The notes under the pieces were generated by a model. The model saw only the letters and a list, made by a program, of their open reading frames with translations. It did no database searches and was not told the DNA's origin. Below are positions 7,967-16,470 of a DNA stretch of 39,993 nucleotides, one piece after another; the first letter of the stretch is position 1, and every line of letters begins with the position of its first letter. The DNA lies in contig NZ_QWFA01000091.1 of the NCBI RefSeq assembly GCF_003501885.1, forward strand, positions 1 through 39,993. Direction: 5' to 3'. This DNA is from Streptomyces globisporus. Its GTDB lineage: Bacteria; Actinomycetota; Actinomycetes; Streptomycetales; Streptomycetaceae. A program made the position numbers and the translations under genes.

Positions 7967-8617
7967 ATGGCTTCCGCCAAGAACCAGAACAGCCCGGCAG
8001 CAGCGCGTCGCGCCAAGCTCGAGGAGGCGCGCCGCAAGGAGCGCGCCCGTGAGCGCCGGGTCCGCATGATCACCATCGGGGCTTCGGTGGCCGTGGTCGC
8101 CGCCCTGGTCGCCGGAGGCGGCTACCTGATGGTGCAGGCCAACGAGAAGGAAAAGAAGGACGAGCAGGCCAAGACCTCGCCCGTCACCGGTGAGCGCAGC
8201 TGGGACAAGCTGACGCAGGAGCACGTCGCGAACAAGGTCGACTACCCCATGAACCCGCCCGTCGGGGGTGACCACAACCAGGTCTGGATGAACTGCAACG
8301 CGGACGTCTACACCGAGGAGATACCGAAGGAGAACGCCGTGCACTCGCTGGAGCACGGCGCGGTCTGGGTGACGTACAACGACAAGGCGTCGGACGCGGA
8401 CATCGAGGCGCTGACCAAGAAGGTCAAGTCGACCCCGTACTCCCTGATGAGCCCGGTCAAGGACCAGAAGGACCCGCTGATGCTCAGCGCCTGGGGCAAG
8501 CAGGTCACGGTCAAGAACGCCTCGGACGACCGGGTCGACCAGTTCTTCACCAAGTACGTGCAGGGCCCGCAGACCCCCGAGCCGGGGGCCGCCTGCACCG
8601 GCGGGCTGGACAAGTGA
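7967..8617 (+). CDS. DUF3105 membrane-anchored protein
   Basis: 216 aa with a highly charged N-terminus (RRAKLEEARRKERARERRVR), one membrane helix (about 36-57) and an extracytoplasmic DUF3105 domain containing the family's typical PPVGGDHNQVWMNCN and HSLEHGAVWVTY segments. His and Cys residues in these segments look like possible metal ligands, but the family has no established activity. ATG at 7967 follows GAGGA with 6-nt spacing; a longer open frame upstream has no ribosome site. The stop overlaps the start of the DUF305 gene (GTGA). The two families are commonly neighbours in actinobacteria, suggesting a joint role outside the membrane. Confidence 0.9.
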   Translation: MASAKNQNSPAAARRAKLEEARRKERARERRVRMITIGASVAVVAALVAGGGYLMVQANEKEKKDEQAKTSPVTGERSWDKLTQEHVANKVDYPMNPPVGGDHNQVWMNCNADVYTEEIPKENAVHSLEHGAVWVTYNDKASDADIEALTKKVKSTPYSLMSPVKDQKDPLMLSAWGKQVTVKNASDDRVDQFFTKYVQGPQTPEPGAACTGGLDK

Positions 8618-9267
8618 CCGCCCTCGCACCCGCCCGCTCCACCCGCCGGCTGGTCCTCGCGGGAGCCTCGGTGCTGCTCGTCGCACTGGGGCTGGTGGCG
8701 CTGATGGTCGTCCGCCCCTCCGCGGCCTCCCCGTCCGGGGCGTCGTCGCAGTCCGCTCCGGCGGAGGACTCCGTGGACGCGGGCTTCGCCCGGGACATGG
8801 CGATCCACCACCAGCAGGCGGTCGAGATGTCGTTCATCGTGCGGGACCGCACCGACGACGAGGACGTGCGGCGGCTCGCGTACGACATCATCAACACCCA
8901 GGCCAATCAGCGCGGCATGATGCTGGGCTGGCTGGAGATGTGGGGGCTGCCGAAGAGCGCGGCCGGGCCGCCGATGGAGTGGATGGGGCACACCTTCACG
9001 CCGACCGACGACGGTTCGCTGATGCCGGGCATGGCGACCGACGCGGAACTGGCGGCGCTGACGGCCGCGAAGGGCGAGAAGGCCGAGATCCTGTTCCTGC
9101 GGCTGATGACCGTGCACCATCGCGCGGGCGCCGACATGGCACAGGCAGCCGCCGGTTCGGCGAAGACGGACGCCATCCGGAACCTGGCGGAGGGCATGGT
9201 CCGGGGCCAGCAGTCGGAGATCGGGCTGATGGCGGACATGCTGAAGGACCGGGGCGCCAAGCCCTGA
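8614..9267 (+). CDS. DUF305 secreted or membrane-anchored protein
   Basis: 217 aa: an N-terminal signal/anchor helix (about 11-33), then a DUF305 domain, a four-helix ferritin-like fold with two diagnostic His-rich motifs, DMAIHHQQAVEM and MTVHHRAGADMA, plus several Met residues. Family members are often found with copper proteins, and these His/Met motifs could bind metal, but that is inference. The GTG start overlaps the DUF3105 stop by 4 nt. A strong hairpin follows at 9286-9319. Confidence 0.92.
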   Translation: MTALAPARSTRRLVLAGASVLLVALGLVALMVVRPSAASPSGASSQSAPAEDSVDAGFARDMAIHHQQAVEMSFIVRDRTDDEDVRRLAYDIINTQANQRGMMLGWLEMWGLPKSAAGPPMEWMGHTFTPTDDGSLMPGMATDAELAALTAAKGEKAEILFLRLMTVHHRAGADMAQAAAGSAKTDAIRNLAEGMVRGQQSEIGLMADMLKDRGAKP

Positions 9268-9285
9268 TCGGCAAGACACCCCGTG

Positions 9286-9319
9286 GGGGCGGTTCCGGCC
9301 GGAGGGCCGGGGCCGCCCC
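9286..9319 (+). terminator. Strong hairpin terminator after the DUF305 gene
   Basis: Two stacked stems: GGGGCGG (9286-9292) with CCGCCCC (9313-9319), and inside it CCGGCC with GGCCGG around a GGAG loop, followed by TTCTC. Confidence 0.7.
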
Positions 9320-9353
9320 TTCTCGTACCGCTCGCGCGGAGCCCCTCATCGCA

Positions 9354-9359
9354 TAGGCT
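9354..9359 (+). promoter_or_regulatory. -10 box TAGGCT of the ROK regulator gene
   Basis: TAGGCT matches TANNNT and ends 10 nt before the ATG at 9370, so the 5' leader would be only a few nucleotides long. No ribosome-binding site is visible before this ATG. Confidence 0.45.
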
Positions 9360-9369
9360 CGGCGACGAT

Positions 9370-10617
9370 ATGAAGAGCATCCTCACTCCGCTGGGGCCCA
9401 AGGCCGACAAGGACACCGTGCGACGGCACAATCTGAGCCTGGTACTGCGCGCCGTGCGGGACGAGGGCGAGCGCGGCGACGCCACGCGCGCCGGAGTGGC
9501 CGCCCGGGTCGGGCTGACCCGGGCCGCGGTGTCCTCGCTCGTCGAGCAGCTGATGGACAGCGGGTTCCTCACCGAGTCGGGCAAGACGTTCAGCGGCCAG
9601 GCCGGCCGCCCCGGCACCGCGCTCAAGGTGGCCCGCACCGGTCCGGCCGGGCTCGGTGTGGAGATCAACATCGATTACGTCTCGGTGTGCGTGGTGGATC
9701 TGGCGGGCACCGGCCGGGTCCGGCAGACCGAGCACCTCGACAACCGGGGCGCGCCCGCCGATGAGGCGCTGGCCCGGGCGGCCCGGCTCGCGGCGCGGAC
9801 CCTGGAGTCGGCGTACGAGCAGGAGTTGCGGCCGGTGGGCGCGGCGCTGGCGCTGCCGGGTCTCGTCTCGGGCGGGTCGGTGCGGCAGGCCCCCAACCTC
9901 GGCTGGAACGAGGTCCCGGCGCAGGAGCTGTTCGCCGACGCGCTGGCCGCCCTGCGCCCCGGCCGTCCGGCGCTGCCGGTCGCCTCGGAGAACGAGGCCA
10001 ATCTCGCGGCGCTGGCCGAGCTGTGGTTCGGCGGGCTCGGGGACGTCCGCAGCTTCCTCTACTTGACCGGTGAGATCGGGGTCGGCGGGGCGCTGGTCCT
10101 GAACGGCGAACTGCTGCGCGGGGCGCACGGTTTCGCCGGGGAGATCGGCCATGTGGTGGTGGATCCGGCGGGTCCGGAGTGCCGGTGCGGCTCGCGGGGG
10201 TGTCTGGAGCAGTACGCCGGACAGGCGGCGCTGCTGCGGGCGGCCGGGATCGAGGGGATCGGCGGCGCCTCCGGGGTGCTGGAGCTGGAGCGGCGCGCGG
10301 CGGCGCAGGACCCGCGTGCGGTGGCCGCGATCGGTGAGGCGGGCCGGATGCTGGGCCGGGTGCTGTCGGGGGCGGTGAATCTGGTCGACCCGGACGCGGT
10401 GGTGCTCGGCGGCATCTACCGGGGCCTGATGCCGTGGCTGGCGCCGCCCGCCGACGAGGAGCTGACGGGCCGGGTGGTGTCGGGCCTCTGGTCGCCCGGC
10501 AGCGGCCGGCTCCGGGCGTCGTCGGTGGCGGGCGACGCGGCGCGGGGCGCGGCGGCGCTCGTGGTGCAGGACGTGCTGGACGATCCGGTGGCGTACGCGG
10601 AGCCGTCGAGCGGGTGA
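9370..10617 (+). CDS. xylR: ROK-family repressor, probable XylR of the xylose genes
   Basis: 415 aa. An N-terminal winged helix (about 10-80; helix-turn-helix GVAARVGLTRAAVSSLVEQLMDSG) is joined to a ROK sugar-kinase-like domain with GEIGVGGALVLNGELLRGAHGFAGEIGH and the zinc motif CRCGSRGCLEQY. ROK proteins with this layout repress sugar genes and are released by the sugar or its phosphate. xylA ends 104 bp downstream on the other strand and xylB lies beyond it, so xylose is the likely inducer. The ATG is chosen because of the -10 box just upstream; an alternative upstream GTG frame would run through the DUF305 terminator. Confidence 0.87.
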   Translation: MKSILTPLGPKADKDTVRRHNLSLVLRAVRDEGERGDATRAGVAARVGLTRAAVSSLVEQLMDSGFLTESGKTFSGQAGRPGTALKVARTGPAGLGVEINIDYVSVCVVDLAGTGRVRQTEHLDNRGAPADEALARAARLAARTLESAYEQELRPVGAALALPGLVSGGSVRQAPNLGWNEVPAQELFADALAALRPGRPALPVASENEANLAALAELWFGGLGDVRSFLYLTGEIGVGGALVLNGELLRGAHGFAGEIGHVVVDPAGPECRCGSRGCLEQYAGQAALLRAAGIEGIGGASGVLELERRAAAQDPRAVAAIGEAGRMLGRVLSGAVNLVDPDAVVLGGIYRGLMPWLAPPADEELTGRVVSGLWSPGSGRLRASSVAGDAARGAAALVVQDVLDDPVAYAEPSSG

Positions 10618-10677
10618 GCGGGGGGCCGGGGGGCTCGAAGGCACCGGCCCGTGCTCACGCGGTACGTCGGTGAGCCC

Positions 10678-10705
10678 GGGCCCGTCCGGTACGCCCGACG
10701 GGCCC
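10678..10705. terminator. Bidirectional hairpin between xylR and xylA
   Basis: Perfect 9-bp inverted repeat GGGCCCGTC / GACGGGCCC with a 10-nt loop, in the 103-bp gap between two convergent genes. Confidence 0.7.
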
Positions 10706-10720
10706 GGCCCACCCGGTACG

Positions 10721-11887
10721 TCAGCGGACGGCGAGCAGGTGGTCCATGGCGAGCTGGTCCAGGGCCTCGAAGGCCATCCCGCGTTCCGCCGCCGCGTCCA
10801 CGTCGAAGTCCTCGTACGCCGTGCGGTCGGCGAGCAGCTCGGCCAGGCCGTCCCCCGCGGTCGGGCGGGCCAGTTCGTCCAGGCGGGAGGCCCGCAGCGC
10901 CGCCCGCACCTCGGGGTCGGCGCGGAAGGCCGCGGCCCGCTCCTTGAGGATGAGGTAGTTGCGCATGCAGCCCGCCGCCGAGGCCCAGACGCCGTCGTAG
11001 TCCTCGGTGCGCGGGGGCTTGAAGTCGAAGTGCCGCGGGCCTTCGTAGCCGCTCTCCAGCAGGTCGACGAGCCAGAACGCCTGGCGCAGATCGCCGGCGC
11101 CGAAGCGCAGGTCCTGGTCGTACTTGATGCCGGACTGGCCGTTGAGGTCGATGTGGAAGAGCTTGTCCGCCCACATGGCCTGGGCGACGCCGTGCGGGAA
11201 GTTGAGCCCGGCCATCTGCTCGTGCCCGGTCTCCGGGTTGACGCCGACCAGCTCCGGGCGCTCCAGGCGCTCGATGAAGGCCAGGGCGTGGCCGATGGTG
11301 GGCAGCAGGATGTCGCCGCGCGGCTCGTTGGGCTTGGGCTCGATGGCGAAGCGGAGGTCGTAGCCCTGCTCGGTGACGTACTCGCCGAGCAGGTCGAAGG
11401 CCTCCTTCATCCGGTGCAGGGCGAGGCGGACGTCCTTCGCCGCGCCGGACTCGGCGCCCTCGCGACCGCCCCACGCCACGAAAGTGGTCGCGCCCAGTTC
11501 GACGGCGAGGTCGATGTTGCGCAGGGTCTTGCGGAGCGCGTAGCGGCGTACGTCGCGGTCGTTGGCGGTGAACCCGCCGTCCTTGAAGACGGGGTGCGTG
11601 AACAGGTTCGTTGTCACCATGGGCACGACGAGTCCGCTGCTGTCGACCGCCTGCCGGAAGCGCTTGACGATCCTCTCGCGCTCGGTCTCCGGCGCGCCGA
11701 AGGGGATCAGGTCGTCGTCGTGGAAGGTCACGCCCCAGGCGCCCAGCTCCGCGAGCCGCTGGACCGACTCGACGGGGTCGATGGCCGCGCGGGTCGCGTC
11801 GCCGAAGGGGTCCCGGCCCTGCCAGCCCACGGTCCACAGACCGAAACTGAACTTGTCCTCGGGGGTGGGTGTGAAGCGTTCCGTCAT
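10721..11887 (-). CDS. xylA: Xylose isomerase
   Basis: 388 aa, exactly the length usual for Streptomyces xylose isomerase. Converts D-xylose to D-xylulose with two divalent metals. Visible active-site segments are [10 protein letters not shown] (catalytic His56), the substrate-channel Trp region GLWTVGW, the metal-ligand Glu and Lys in [13 protein letters not shown], and the C-terminal metal ligands in [10 protein letters not shown] and RHFDFKP. The ATG at 11887 gives the standard [19 protein letters not shown]-terminus; the 53 extra upstream codons of the open frame are not conserved-looking. Divergent from xylB; the 241-bp gap between them holds repeated XylR-like half-sites. Confidence 0.97.
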   Translation of the reverse strand: MTERFTPTPEDKFSFGLWTVGWQGRDPFGDATRAAIDPVESVQRLAELGAWGVTFHDDDLIPFGAPETERERIVKRFRQAVDSSGLVVPMVTTNLFTHPVFKDGGFTANDRDVRRYALRKTLRNIDLAVELGATTFVAWGGREGAESGAAKDVRLALHRMKEAFDLLGEYVTEQGYDLRFAIEPKPNEPRGDILLPTIGHALAFIERLERPELVGVNPETGHEQMAGLNFPHGVAQAMWADKLFHIDLNGQSGIKYDQDLRFGAGDLRQAFWLVDLLESGYEGPRHFDFKPPRTEDYDGVWASAAGCMRNYLILKERAAAFRADPEVRAALRASRLDELARPTAGDGLAELLADRTAYEDFDVDAAAERGMAFEALDQLAMDHLLAVR

Positions 11888-11945
11888 CGTCGTCCGACCG
11901 CCTTCGCCTGCCGTCGGGACGCCCGGCGGCGAGCCCGGCGCCCCT

Positions 11946-11954
11946 ATTTGTTCA
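11946..11954. promoter_or_regulatory. XylR-like half-site ATTTGTTCA, xylA side
   Basis: First of two exact ATTTGTTCA copies in the xylA/xylB intergenic region, 59 nt upstream of the xylA start. TTTGTT is the half-site core of ROK-type XylR operators in Gram-positive bacteria. The second arm here is poorly conserved. Confidence 0.45.
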
Positions 11955-12052
11955 GTGTCATGACTAATCAAGCACACCGCACCCCGGGCGTGGAACCCCC
12001 TTGCCGCCTGGAACGTCCGCAGCACCCTGTGCAGCGGCCCACGCATACCGTA

Positions 12053-12061
12053 ATTTGTTCA
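12053..12061. promoter_or_regulatory. XylR-like half-site ATTTGTTCA, xylB side
   Basis: Second exact copy, 68 nt upstream of the xylB ATG and 107 bp from the first copy, in the same orientation. One copy per divergent promoter suits coordinated repression by the neighbouring ROK protein. Confidence 0.45.
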
Positions 12062-12128
12062 TGCCACAGCCGAATGATCGGCACGTGAATGCCAGGTACC
12101 CCGCACCCGCAGCGCGAAAGAGGCCCCC

Positions 12129-13610
12129 ATGCCGTCACCCGCCGTCGTCATCGGCGTGGACAGTTCGACCCAGTCCACCAAGGCAGCCTTCATCGACGCC
12201 GGGACCGGCGAGCAGCTCGCCGTGGGGCGCGCCCCGCACGTGGTCACCGGCGAGGCGGGGGCGCGGGAGAGCGATCCGGAGATCTGGTGGCGGGCGCTGT
12301 GCGAGGCCGTGGCCGCGGGGCTGAAGGAGTCCGGCCTGCCCGCCCGCGCGGTCACCGGGATCGCGGTGGCCGGGCAGCAGCACGGGCTCGTCGTGCTGGA
12401 CCGTGCGGGACGGCCTCTGCGCCCCGCGCTGCTGTGGAACGACACCCGCTCGGCGCCCCAGGCCGCCGCGCTCACCGAGGCGCTCGGCGGGCCGGGGGCC
12501 TGGACGGCGCGGACCGGGTCCGTGCCGGTGGCGTCCATCACCGCCTCCAAGTGGCAGTGGCTGCGGGAGAACGACCCGGCGAGCGCGGCGGACGCGGCGG
12601 CGGTCCGGCTCCCCCACGACTTCCTGACCGAGCGCCTCGCGGGGGTCGCGGCCACCGACCCCGGGGACGCCTCGGGCAGCGGCTGGTACTCCACCGCGAC
12701 CGGCGCGTACGACCCCGAACTGCTGGAGCTCCTCGGCCTGGACGCGGCCCTGCTTCCGGAGGTGGCACCCACCGGGGCGGCCCGGATCGGCTCGCTCACC
12801 GAGGCGGCGGCCCAGGCGCTCGGCCTGCCCGCGGGCATCGCGGTGGCGGCCGGGACCGGCGACAACATGAGCGCCGCCGTGGGCCTCGGTCTTGGCGGCG
12901 AGGGGCTGCTGGACCACCCGGCCCTCAGCCTCGGCACCTCCGGCACGGTGTTCGCGGCCTCCCGCACCCGGCCCGCCTCCCCCGCGCTCAACGGGTTCGC
13001 CGCCGCCGACGGCACGTACCTCCCGCTGGCCTGCACCCTCAACTGCACGCTCGCCGTGGACAAGGTGGCGACCCTGCTGGGCCTGGACCGCGAGGACGCG
13101 GCACCCGGCGGCGAGGCGGTCCTGCTCCCGTACCTCGACGGCGAACGGACCCCCGACCTGCCGACCGCCTCCGGCCTCCTCACCGGACTCCGCCACGACA
13201 CGACCCGCCGGCAACTGCTGGGCGCCGCCTACGAGGGCGCGGCCGTCACCGTGCTGCGCGCCACGGACGAACTGCTGTCGGCCTGCGGCCTCGACCCGCA
13301 CGCCCCCGAGGTCGCCGCCCGCCCGCTGCGCCTGATCGGCGGCGGGGCGCAGGGCCGGATGTGGGTGGAGACGGTACGCCGCCTCTCCGGCCGCCCGCTG
13401 GTCATCCCGGGCAGCGGAGAGCTGGTCGCCCTCGGCGCGGCGGCACTGGCCGCATCGGCCGCGGGCGGCGGCGACCCCGTGGCCCTGGCGACGGCCTGGC
13501 AGACGTCCGGGACGGACCGTCAGCTGCCGCCGGTGGAACGGGACACGGAGACCTGGGAGCGGGTCACCTCGGTCCTGGAGCGGGCGTCTCAGCCGCTGCT
13601 GGGCGGCTGA
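12129..13610 (+). CDS. xylB: Xylulokinase
   Basis: FGGY-family carbohydrate kinase of 493 aa, phosphorylating D-xylulose to xylulose 5-phosphate for the pentose phosphate pathway. The N-terminal domain starts VIGVDSSTQSTKAAFID (ATP-phosphate loop), followed by GIAVAGQQHGLVVLD and LLWNDTRS typical of xylulokinases; the C-terminal domain contains GTGDNMSAAVGLG, LPYLDGERTPDLP and the adenosine motif LIGGGAQGRMW. The length matches the family. It is divergent from xylA with the ROK regulator nearby. A long perfect palindrome terminates it at 13635. Confidence 0.95.
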   Translation: MPSPAVVIGVDSSTQSTKAAFIDAGTGEQLAVGRAPHVVTGEAGARESDPEIWWRALCEAVAAGLKESGLPARAVTGIAVAGQQHGLVVLDRAGRPLRPALLWNDTRSAPQAAALTEALGGPGAWTARTGSVPVASITASKWQWLRENDPASAADAAAVRLPHDFLTERLAGVAATDPGDASGSGWYSTATGAYDPELLELLGLDAALLPEVAPTGAARIGSLTEAAAQALGLPAGIAVAAGTGDNMSAAVGLGLGGEGLLDHPALSLGTSGTVFAASRTRPASPALNGFAAADGTYLPLACTLNCTLAVDKVATLLGLDREDAAPGGEAVLLPYLDGERTPDLPTASGLLTGLRHDTTRRQLLGAAYEGAAVTVLRATDELLSACGLDPHAPEVAARPLRLIGGGAQGRMWVETVRRLSGRPLVIPGSGELVALGAAALAASAAGGGDPVALATAWQTSGTDRQLPPVERDTETWERVTSVLERASQPLLGG

Positions 13611-13634
13611 ACGCGGGGCTGCGGTGGCTGACGG

Positions 13635-13664
13635 GGCCCTGCCCTCCGGCCGGAGGGCAGGGCC
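13635..13664 (+). terminator. Perfect 30-bp palindromic terminator after xylB
   Basis: A 15-nt arm (GGCCCTGCCCTCCGG) is followed immediately by its exact complement (13650-13664), then TTCG. It insulates xylB from the VWA gene at 13724. Confidence 0.75.
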
Positions 13665-13687
13665 TTCGCGGGCCTCGAAGCCCCCGG

Positions 13688-13717
13688 TTGGGAATACGAA
13701 CTGATTTTCCATAAGAT
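13688..13717 (+). promoter_or_regulatory. Promoter of the VWA operon, TTGGGA-18-TAAGAT
   Basis: -35 TTGGGA (13688-13693) and -10 TAAGAT (13712-13717) are 18 bp apart. The predicted start site falls at about 13724, which is the ATG itself, so the mRNA is probably leaderless. Confidence 0.6.
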
Positions 13718-13723
13718 CCGGCG

Positions 13724-15007
13724 ATGATCACTAGAAAACGGCTGACGACCCGGGTGGGCATAGCGCTCGCCACCCTGGCCGCCGGGCTCGGCACAGCGAT
13801 CCCCGCCGCCGCCGACGAAGCCCCCGCCGCCCCCTCCCCCAAGGTCGAGCTGGTGCTCGACGTCAGCGGTTCCATGCGCACCCGGGACATCGACGGGCAG
13901 TCCCGGATGGCCGCTGCCAAGCAGGCGTTCAACGACGTTCTGGACGCGGTGCCCGAGCAGGTTCAGCTCGGGATCCGGACGCTCGGTGCGGACTACCCGG
14001 GTGAGGACCGCAAGGTCGGGTGCAAGGACACCCGGCAGCTCTACCCGGTCGGCCCGCTCGACCGTACGGAGGCCAAGACCGCGGTCGCCACCCTCGCACC
14101 CACCGGGTTCACCCCGATCGGGCCCGCCCTGCTCGGGGCTGCCGACGATCTGGAGGGCGGGGACGGTTCGCGGCGGATCGTTCTCATCACGGACGGCGAG
14201 GACACCTGCGGGCCGCTCGACCCGTGCGAGGTGGCCCGGGAGATCGCAGCCCGGGGCACCCACCTGGTCGTGGACACGCTGGGCCTGGTGCCCAACGCCA
14301 AGATCCGGCAGCAACTGACCTGTATCGCGGAGGCCACCGGCGGCACCTACACCGCCGTCCAGCACAGGGAAGAACTCTCCGGCCGTGTCAAGCAGTTGGT
14401 GGACCGGGCCGCCGAGCCCGTCGTCACTCCCGTGGCGACCGAGGGGGCCGAGAGCTGCTCCGGCGCGCCCGAGCTGAAGCCGGGTCTCTTCACCGACCGC
14501 TCGGAGATCGGCCAACACCGCTGGTACCGGGTCGATGTGCTGCCCGGTCAGGAGCTGCGCGCCTCGGCGAGCGTCGCGGCCGACCGTGCCGTGGACCACG
14601 ACTACGGGGTGCTGCTGCGCGCGGTGACCGTGCACGGGCGTGAGATCGTCCGGGGTTCCGAGGCCGGGACCGGCCGTACCGATGTGATCTCGTCCGGCCT
14701 GCGCTACCCGAAGCCCGAGGCGGAGGACGGTGACGACGGCGACGGCAAGCCCGCCGCCGAGACCGTCTGCCTCCAGCTCGCCCACTCCTTCTCCGCGCCC
14801 GCCTCGGTGAAGCGGTCCCCCGGCCTGCCGGTCGAGCTGACCGTGGATCTGGTGGACGGCCCGGACAACGCCTCGGACGTCGCGGCCTTCGGGCTCGGCC
14901 GCGGTTGGTGGCTGCTCGGCGTGCTCGTCCTGACCGGACTGGTGGCGGGCCTGCTGACCGGCTGGCTCTCACGCTGGCGTGTCGCCGTCTGGAGGACGAA
15001 CCGATGA
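13724..15007 (+). CDS. Secreted, membrane-anchored von Willebrand A domain protein
   Basis: 427 aa: Sec signal peptide (about 1-30, ending PAAADEA), a VWA domain (about 40-225) with the MIDAS motif DVSGS (46-50) and the LITDGED segment, then a beta-rich domain (about 240-385) and a C-terminal membrane helix (about 392-412) followed by a short basic tail. The MIDAS looks intact, so metal-dependent binding of a protein partner outside the cell is expected; no catalytic residues are seen. The stop overlaps the start of the next gene as ATGA, so the two products are probably made together and may interact. Function otherwise unknown. Confidence 0.88.
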   Translation: MITRKRLTTRVGIALATLAAGLGTAIPAAADEAPAAPSPKVELVLDVSGSMRTRDIDGQSRMAAAKQAFNDVLDAVPEQVQLGIRTLGADYPGEDRKVGCKDTRQLYPVGPLDRTEAKTAVATLAPTGFTPIGPALLGAADDLEGGDGSRRIVLITDGEDTCGPLDPCEVAREIAARGTHLVVDTLGLVPNAKIRQQLTCIAEATGGTYTAVQHREELSGRVKQLVDRAAEPVVTPVATEGAESCSGAPELKPGLFTDRSEIGQHRWYRVDVLPGQELRASASVAADRAVDHDYGVLLRAVTVHGREIVRGSEAGTGRTDVISSGLRYPKPEAEDGDDGDGKPAAETVCLQLAHSFSAPASVKRSPGLPVELTVDLVDGPDNASDVAAFGLGRGWWLLGVLVLTGLVAGLLTGWLSRWRVAVWRTNR

Positions 15008-15858
15008 CCAGGACCCCTCGCCGCACCCGCGGCATACGGCTCGCGCTCACCGGCACGCTGCTCGCCGGGCTGACCCTCCTCACCACGGCCGGCCCGGCGC
15101 TCGCGGACGACCCCTCGGCGAGCGCGAGCCCCGCCGGGGACGAGGCCGGACCCACGGAGGCCGGCACCACGTTCCGTACGGCGACCGCCCTGAAGCAGGG
15201 CCAGTCCGGCACCGCCCAGGCCTCCGCCGGCGACTACCTGTACTGGGTGTTCCCGGCCGACGCCGGTCAACGGCCCACCGTCGAGGCCACGGTGAAGCTG
15301 CCCGAGAGTGCCGCCCGGCGCGGCACGTCCACCTGGCAGGTCGACGTGTACGACGGGCTGCGCCGCCGCCAGGCCTGTATGTACGGGCACCAGACCCGCA
15401 AGGCCGCGGCCGACGCGGCCACCGTCGAGCTGTCCTGCGTCCTGCGCCCCGTGCGGGCATGGTCCGAGCCGTGGGCCGACGACCCGCTGCCCGGGAGTTA
15501 CCACATCCGCCTCACGGTGGTGGATCTGCCCGCCGCCGACCTGGGACTGCCGGTCGACGTGGAGGTGAAGACGAGCATCAAGGAGTTGGGCGGGGGCCAC
15601 GACGGGGGCGGCGCCCTCGCCGAGCCGCTCGTGCCGGGCGTCTCGGCCGCCTCGGCGGGTGAGAGCGACGAACGTGCTTCGGGCGCGCCTCGGGCCCTCG
15701 CCACCGGTGAGCCCGAGGACGGCTGGGCCTCGGGGTGGTGGACCGACCGCTGGCTGTGGACCGTGGGCGGTGGCGTACTCGCCGCGCTGGCAGCCGTGTT
15801 CGGCTACTCGCTGACGCGGGGACGGGGCCGCCCGGCCCACGTACCGCCCGACGTCTGA
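15004..15858 (+). CDS. Secreted protein with C-terminal anchor, partner of the VWA protein
   Basis: 284 aa with a signal peptide (about 1-36, ending GPALADD), a beta-rich domain (about 50-195, two central cysteines) and, after a low-complexity Gly/Ala/Ser linker, one membrane helix (about 248-268) and an RGRGR tail. This is the same overall topology as the VWA protein that overlaps it by 4 nt; both have a segment describing a soluble domain reading like YWVFPADAGQRPTVEATV / RWYRVDVLPGQELRASASV, so the second domain of the VWA protein and this protein may be related. No enzyme motif. Not identified further. Confidence 0.82.
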   Translation: MTRTPRRTRGIRLALTGTLLAGLTLLTTAGPALADDPSASASPAGDEAGPTEAGTTFRTATALKQGQSGTAQASAGDYLYWVFPADAGQRPTVEATVKLPESAARRGTSTWQVDVYDGLRRRQACMYGHQTRKAAADAATVELSCVLRPVRAWSEPWADDPLPGSYHIRLTVVDLPAADLGLPVDVEVKTSIKELGGGHDGGGALAEPLVPGVSAASAGESDERASGAPRALATGEPEDGWASGWWTDRWLWTVGGGVLAALAAVFGYSLTRGRGRPAHVPPDV

Positions 15859-15860
15859 CA

Positions 15861-15874
15861 GGCGCGTCGGCGCC
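15861..15874 (+). terminator. Short hairpin after the VWA operon
   Basis: GGCGC-GTCG-GCGCC two nucleotides after the stop at 15858. Confidence 0.45.
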
Positions 15875-15979
15875 GCACCTGCGTGGCGGCTGGGGCGGCT
15901 CTCCCCCGGCCTGGGCGATACTGGCTCCCGAAAGGGCGGGATCGTCCGGGCCGGGGCCGCCACGGCAGAGGGGGACGGG

Positions 15980-16378
15980 ATGAGCGGGACGACGACGTAT
16001 GTACGGTTCCAGAGCACCGAGCGCAGCCCCCGGGGGCACTTCCCGGGCATCTTCGCCCTGGCCAACGGGCTGGCGCGGGAGGGCCGTCTCAGCGAGGAGC
16101 AGCGCCGCTTCTGGCGGGCGGGGAACGACTGGTACGACGCCGCGTACGCCGACCCCTCGCGGGTCGACCCGGCGGTGTACGACCCGGACGTGAACCCCGG
16201 GGCGGTGGCCTGGTTCAAGGGGACGGCGACCCATCTGCTGGACCGGATCCCGGGCTATCTCGCGCTGTTGGCCGCGCACGGGGTGCCGTGCGAGCGGCTG
16301 GAGTCCGCGGATCCCGGCAGGGTCGTGTACGAGGACGATGTCCAGATCGTCGTGGTGCCCCGGCCGGACGCCCCCTAG
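15980..16378 (+). CDS. Hypothetical protein, small cytoplasmic
   Basis: 132 aa, no signal or membrane segment and no family that I recognise. It is rich in Arg, Asp, Tyr and Trp (RRFWRAGNDWYDAAYADPS, NPGAVAWFKGTATHLLDRIPGYLALLAAHG), soluble and probably alpha-helical, ending in a short beta segment VVYEDDVQIVVVPRPDAP. ATG at 15980 follows GAGGGGGACGG. It is a single gene, convergent with the acetyltransferase. Codon use is normal for the window, which supports coding. Confidence 0.75.
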   Translation: MSGTTTYVRFQSTERSPRGHFPGIFALANGLAREGRLSEEQRRFWRAGNDWYDAAYADPSRVDPAVYDPDVNPGAVAWFKGTATHLLDRIPGYLALLAAHGVPCERLESADPGRVVYEDDVQIVVVPRPDAP

Positions 16379-16448
16379 GGCGTGTCCGCAATGTCGGTGG
16401 GGAGCCAGAGTCGTAGGCAGGCGGCAGTTTGACGACAGGCCCTGGGCG

Positions 16449-16462
16449 GGAGCGGCGGCTCC
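16449..16462. terminator. Hairpin between convergent genes
   Basis: GGAGC-GGCG-GCTCC in the 92-bp gap between the hypothetical gene (stop 16378) and the acetyltransferase gene (stop 16471). Confidence 0.4.
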
Positions 16463-16470
16463 GGGCCCGC

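Noticed and set aside
16376..16402. AGGGCGTGTCC sequence resembling an insertion sequence end
   Set aside because: No transposase frame, no matching second end and no target duplication were found.
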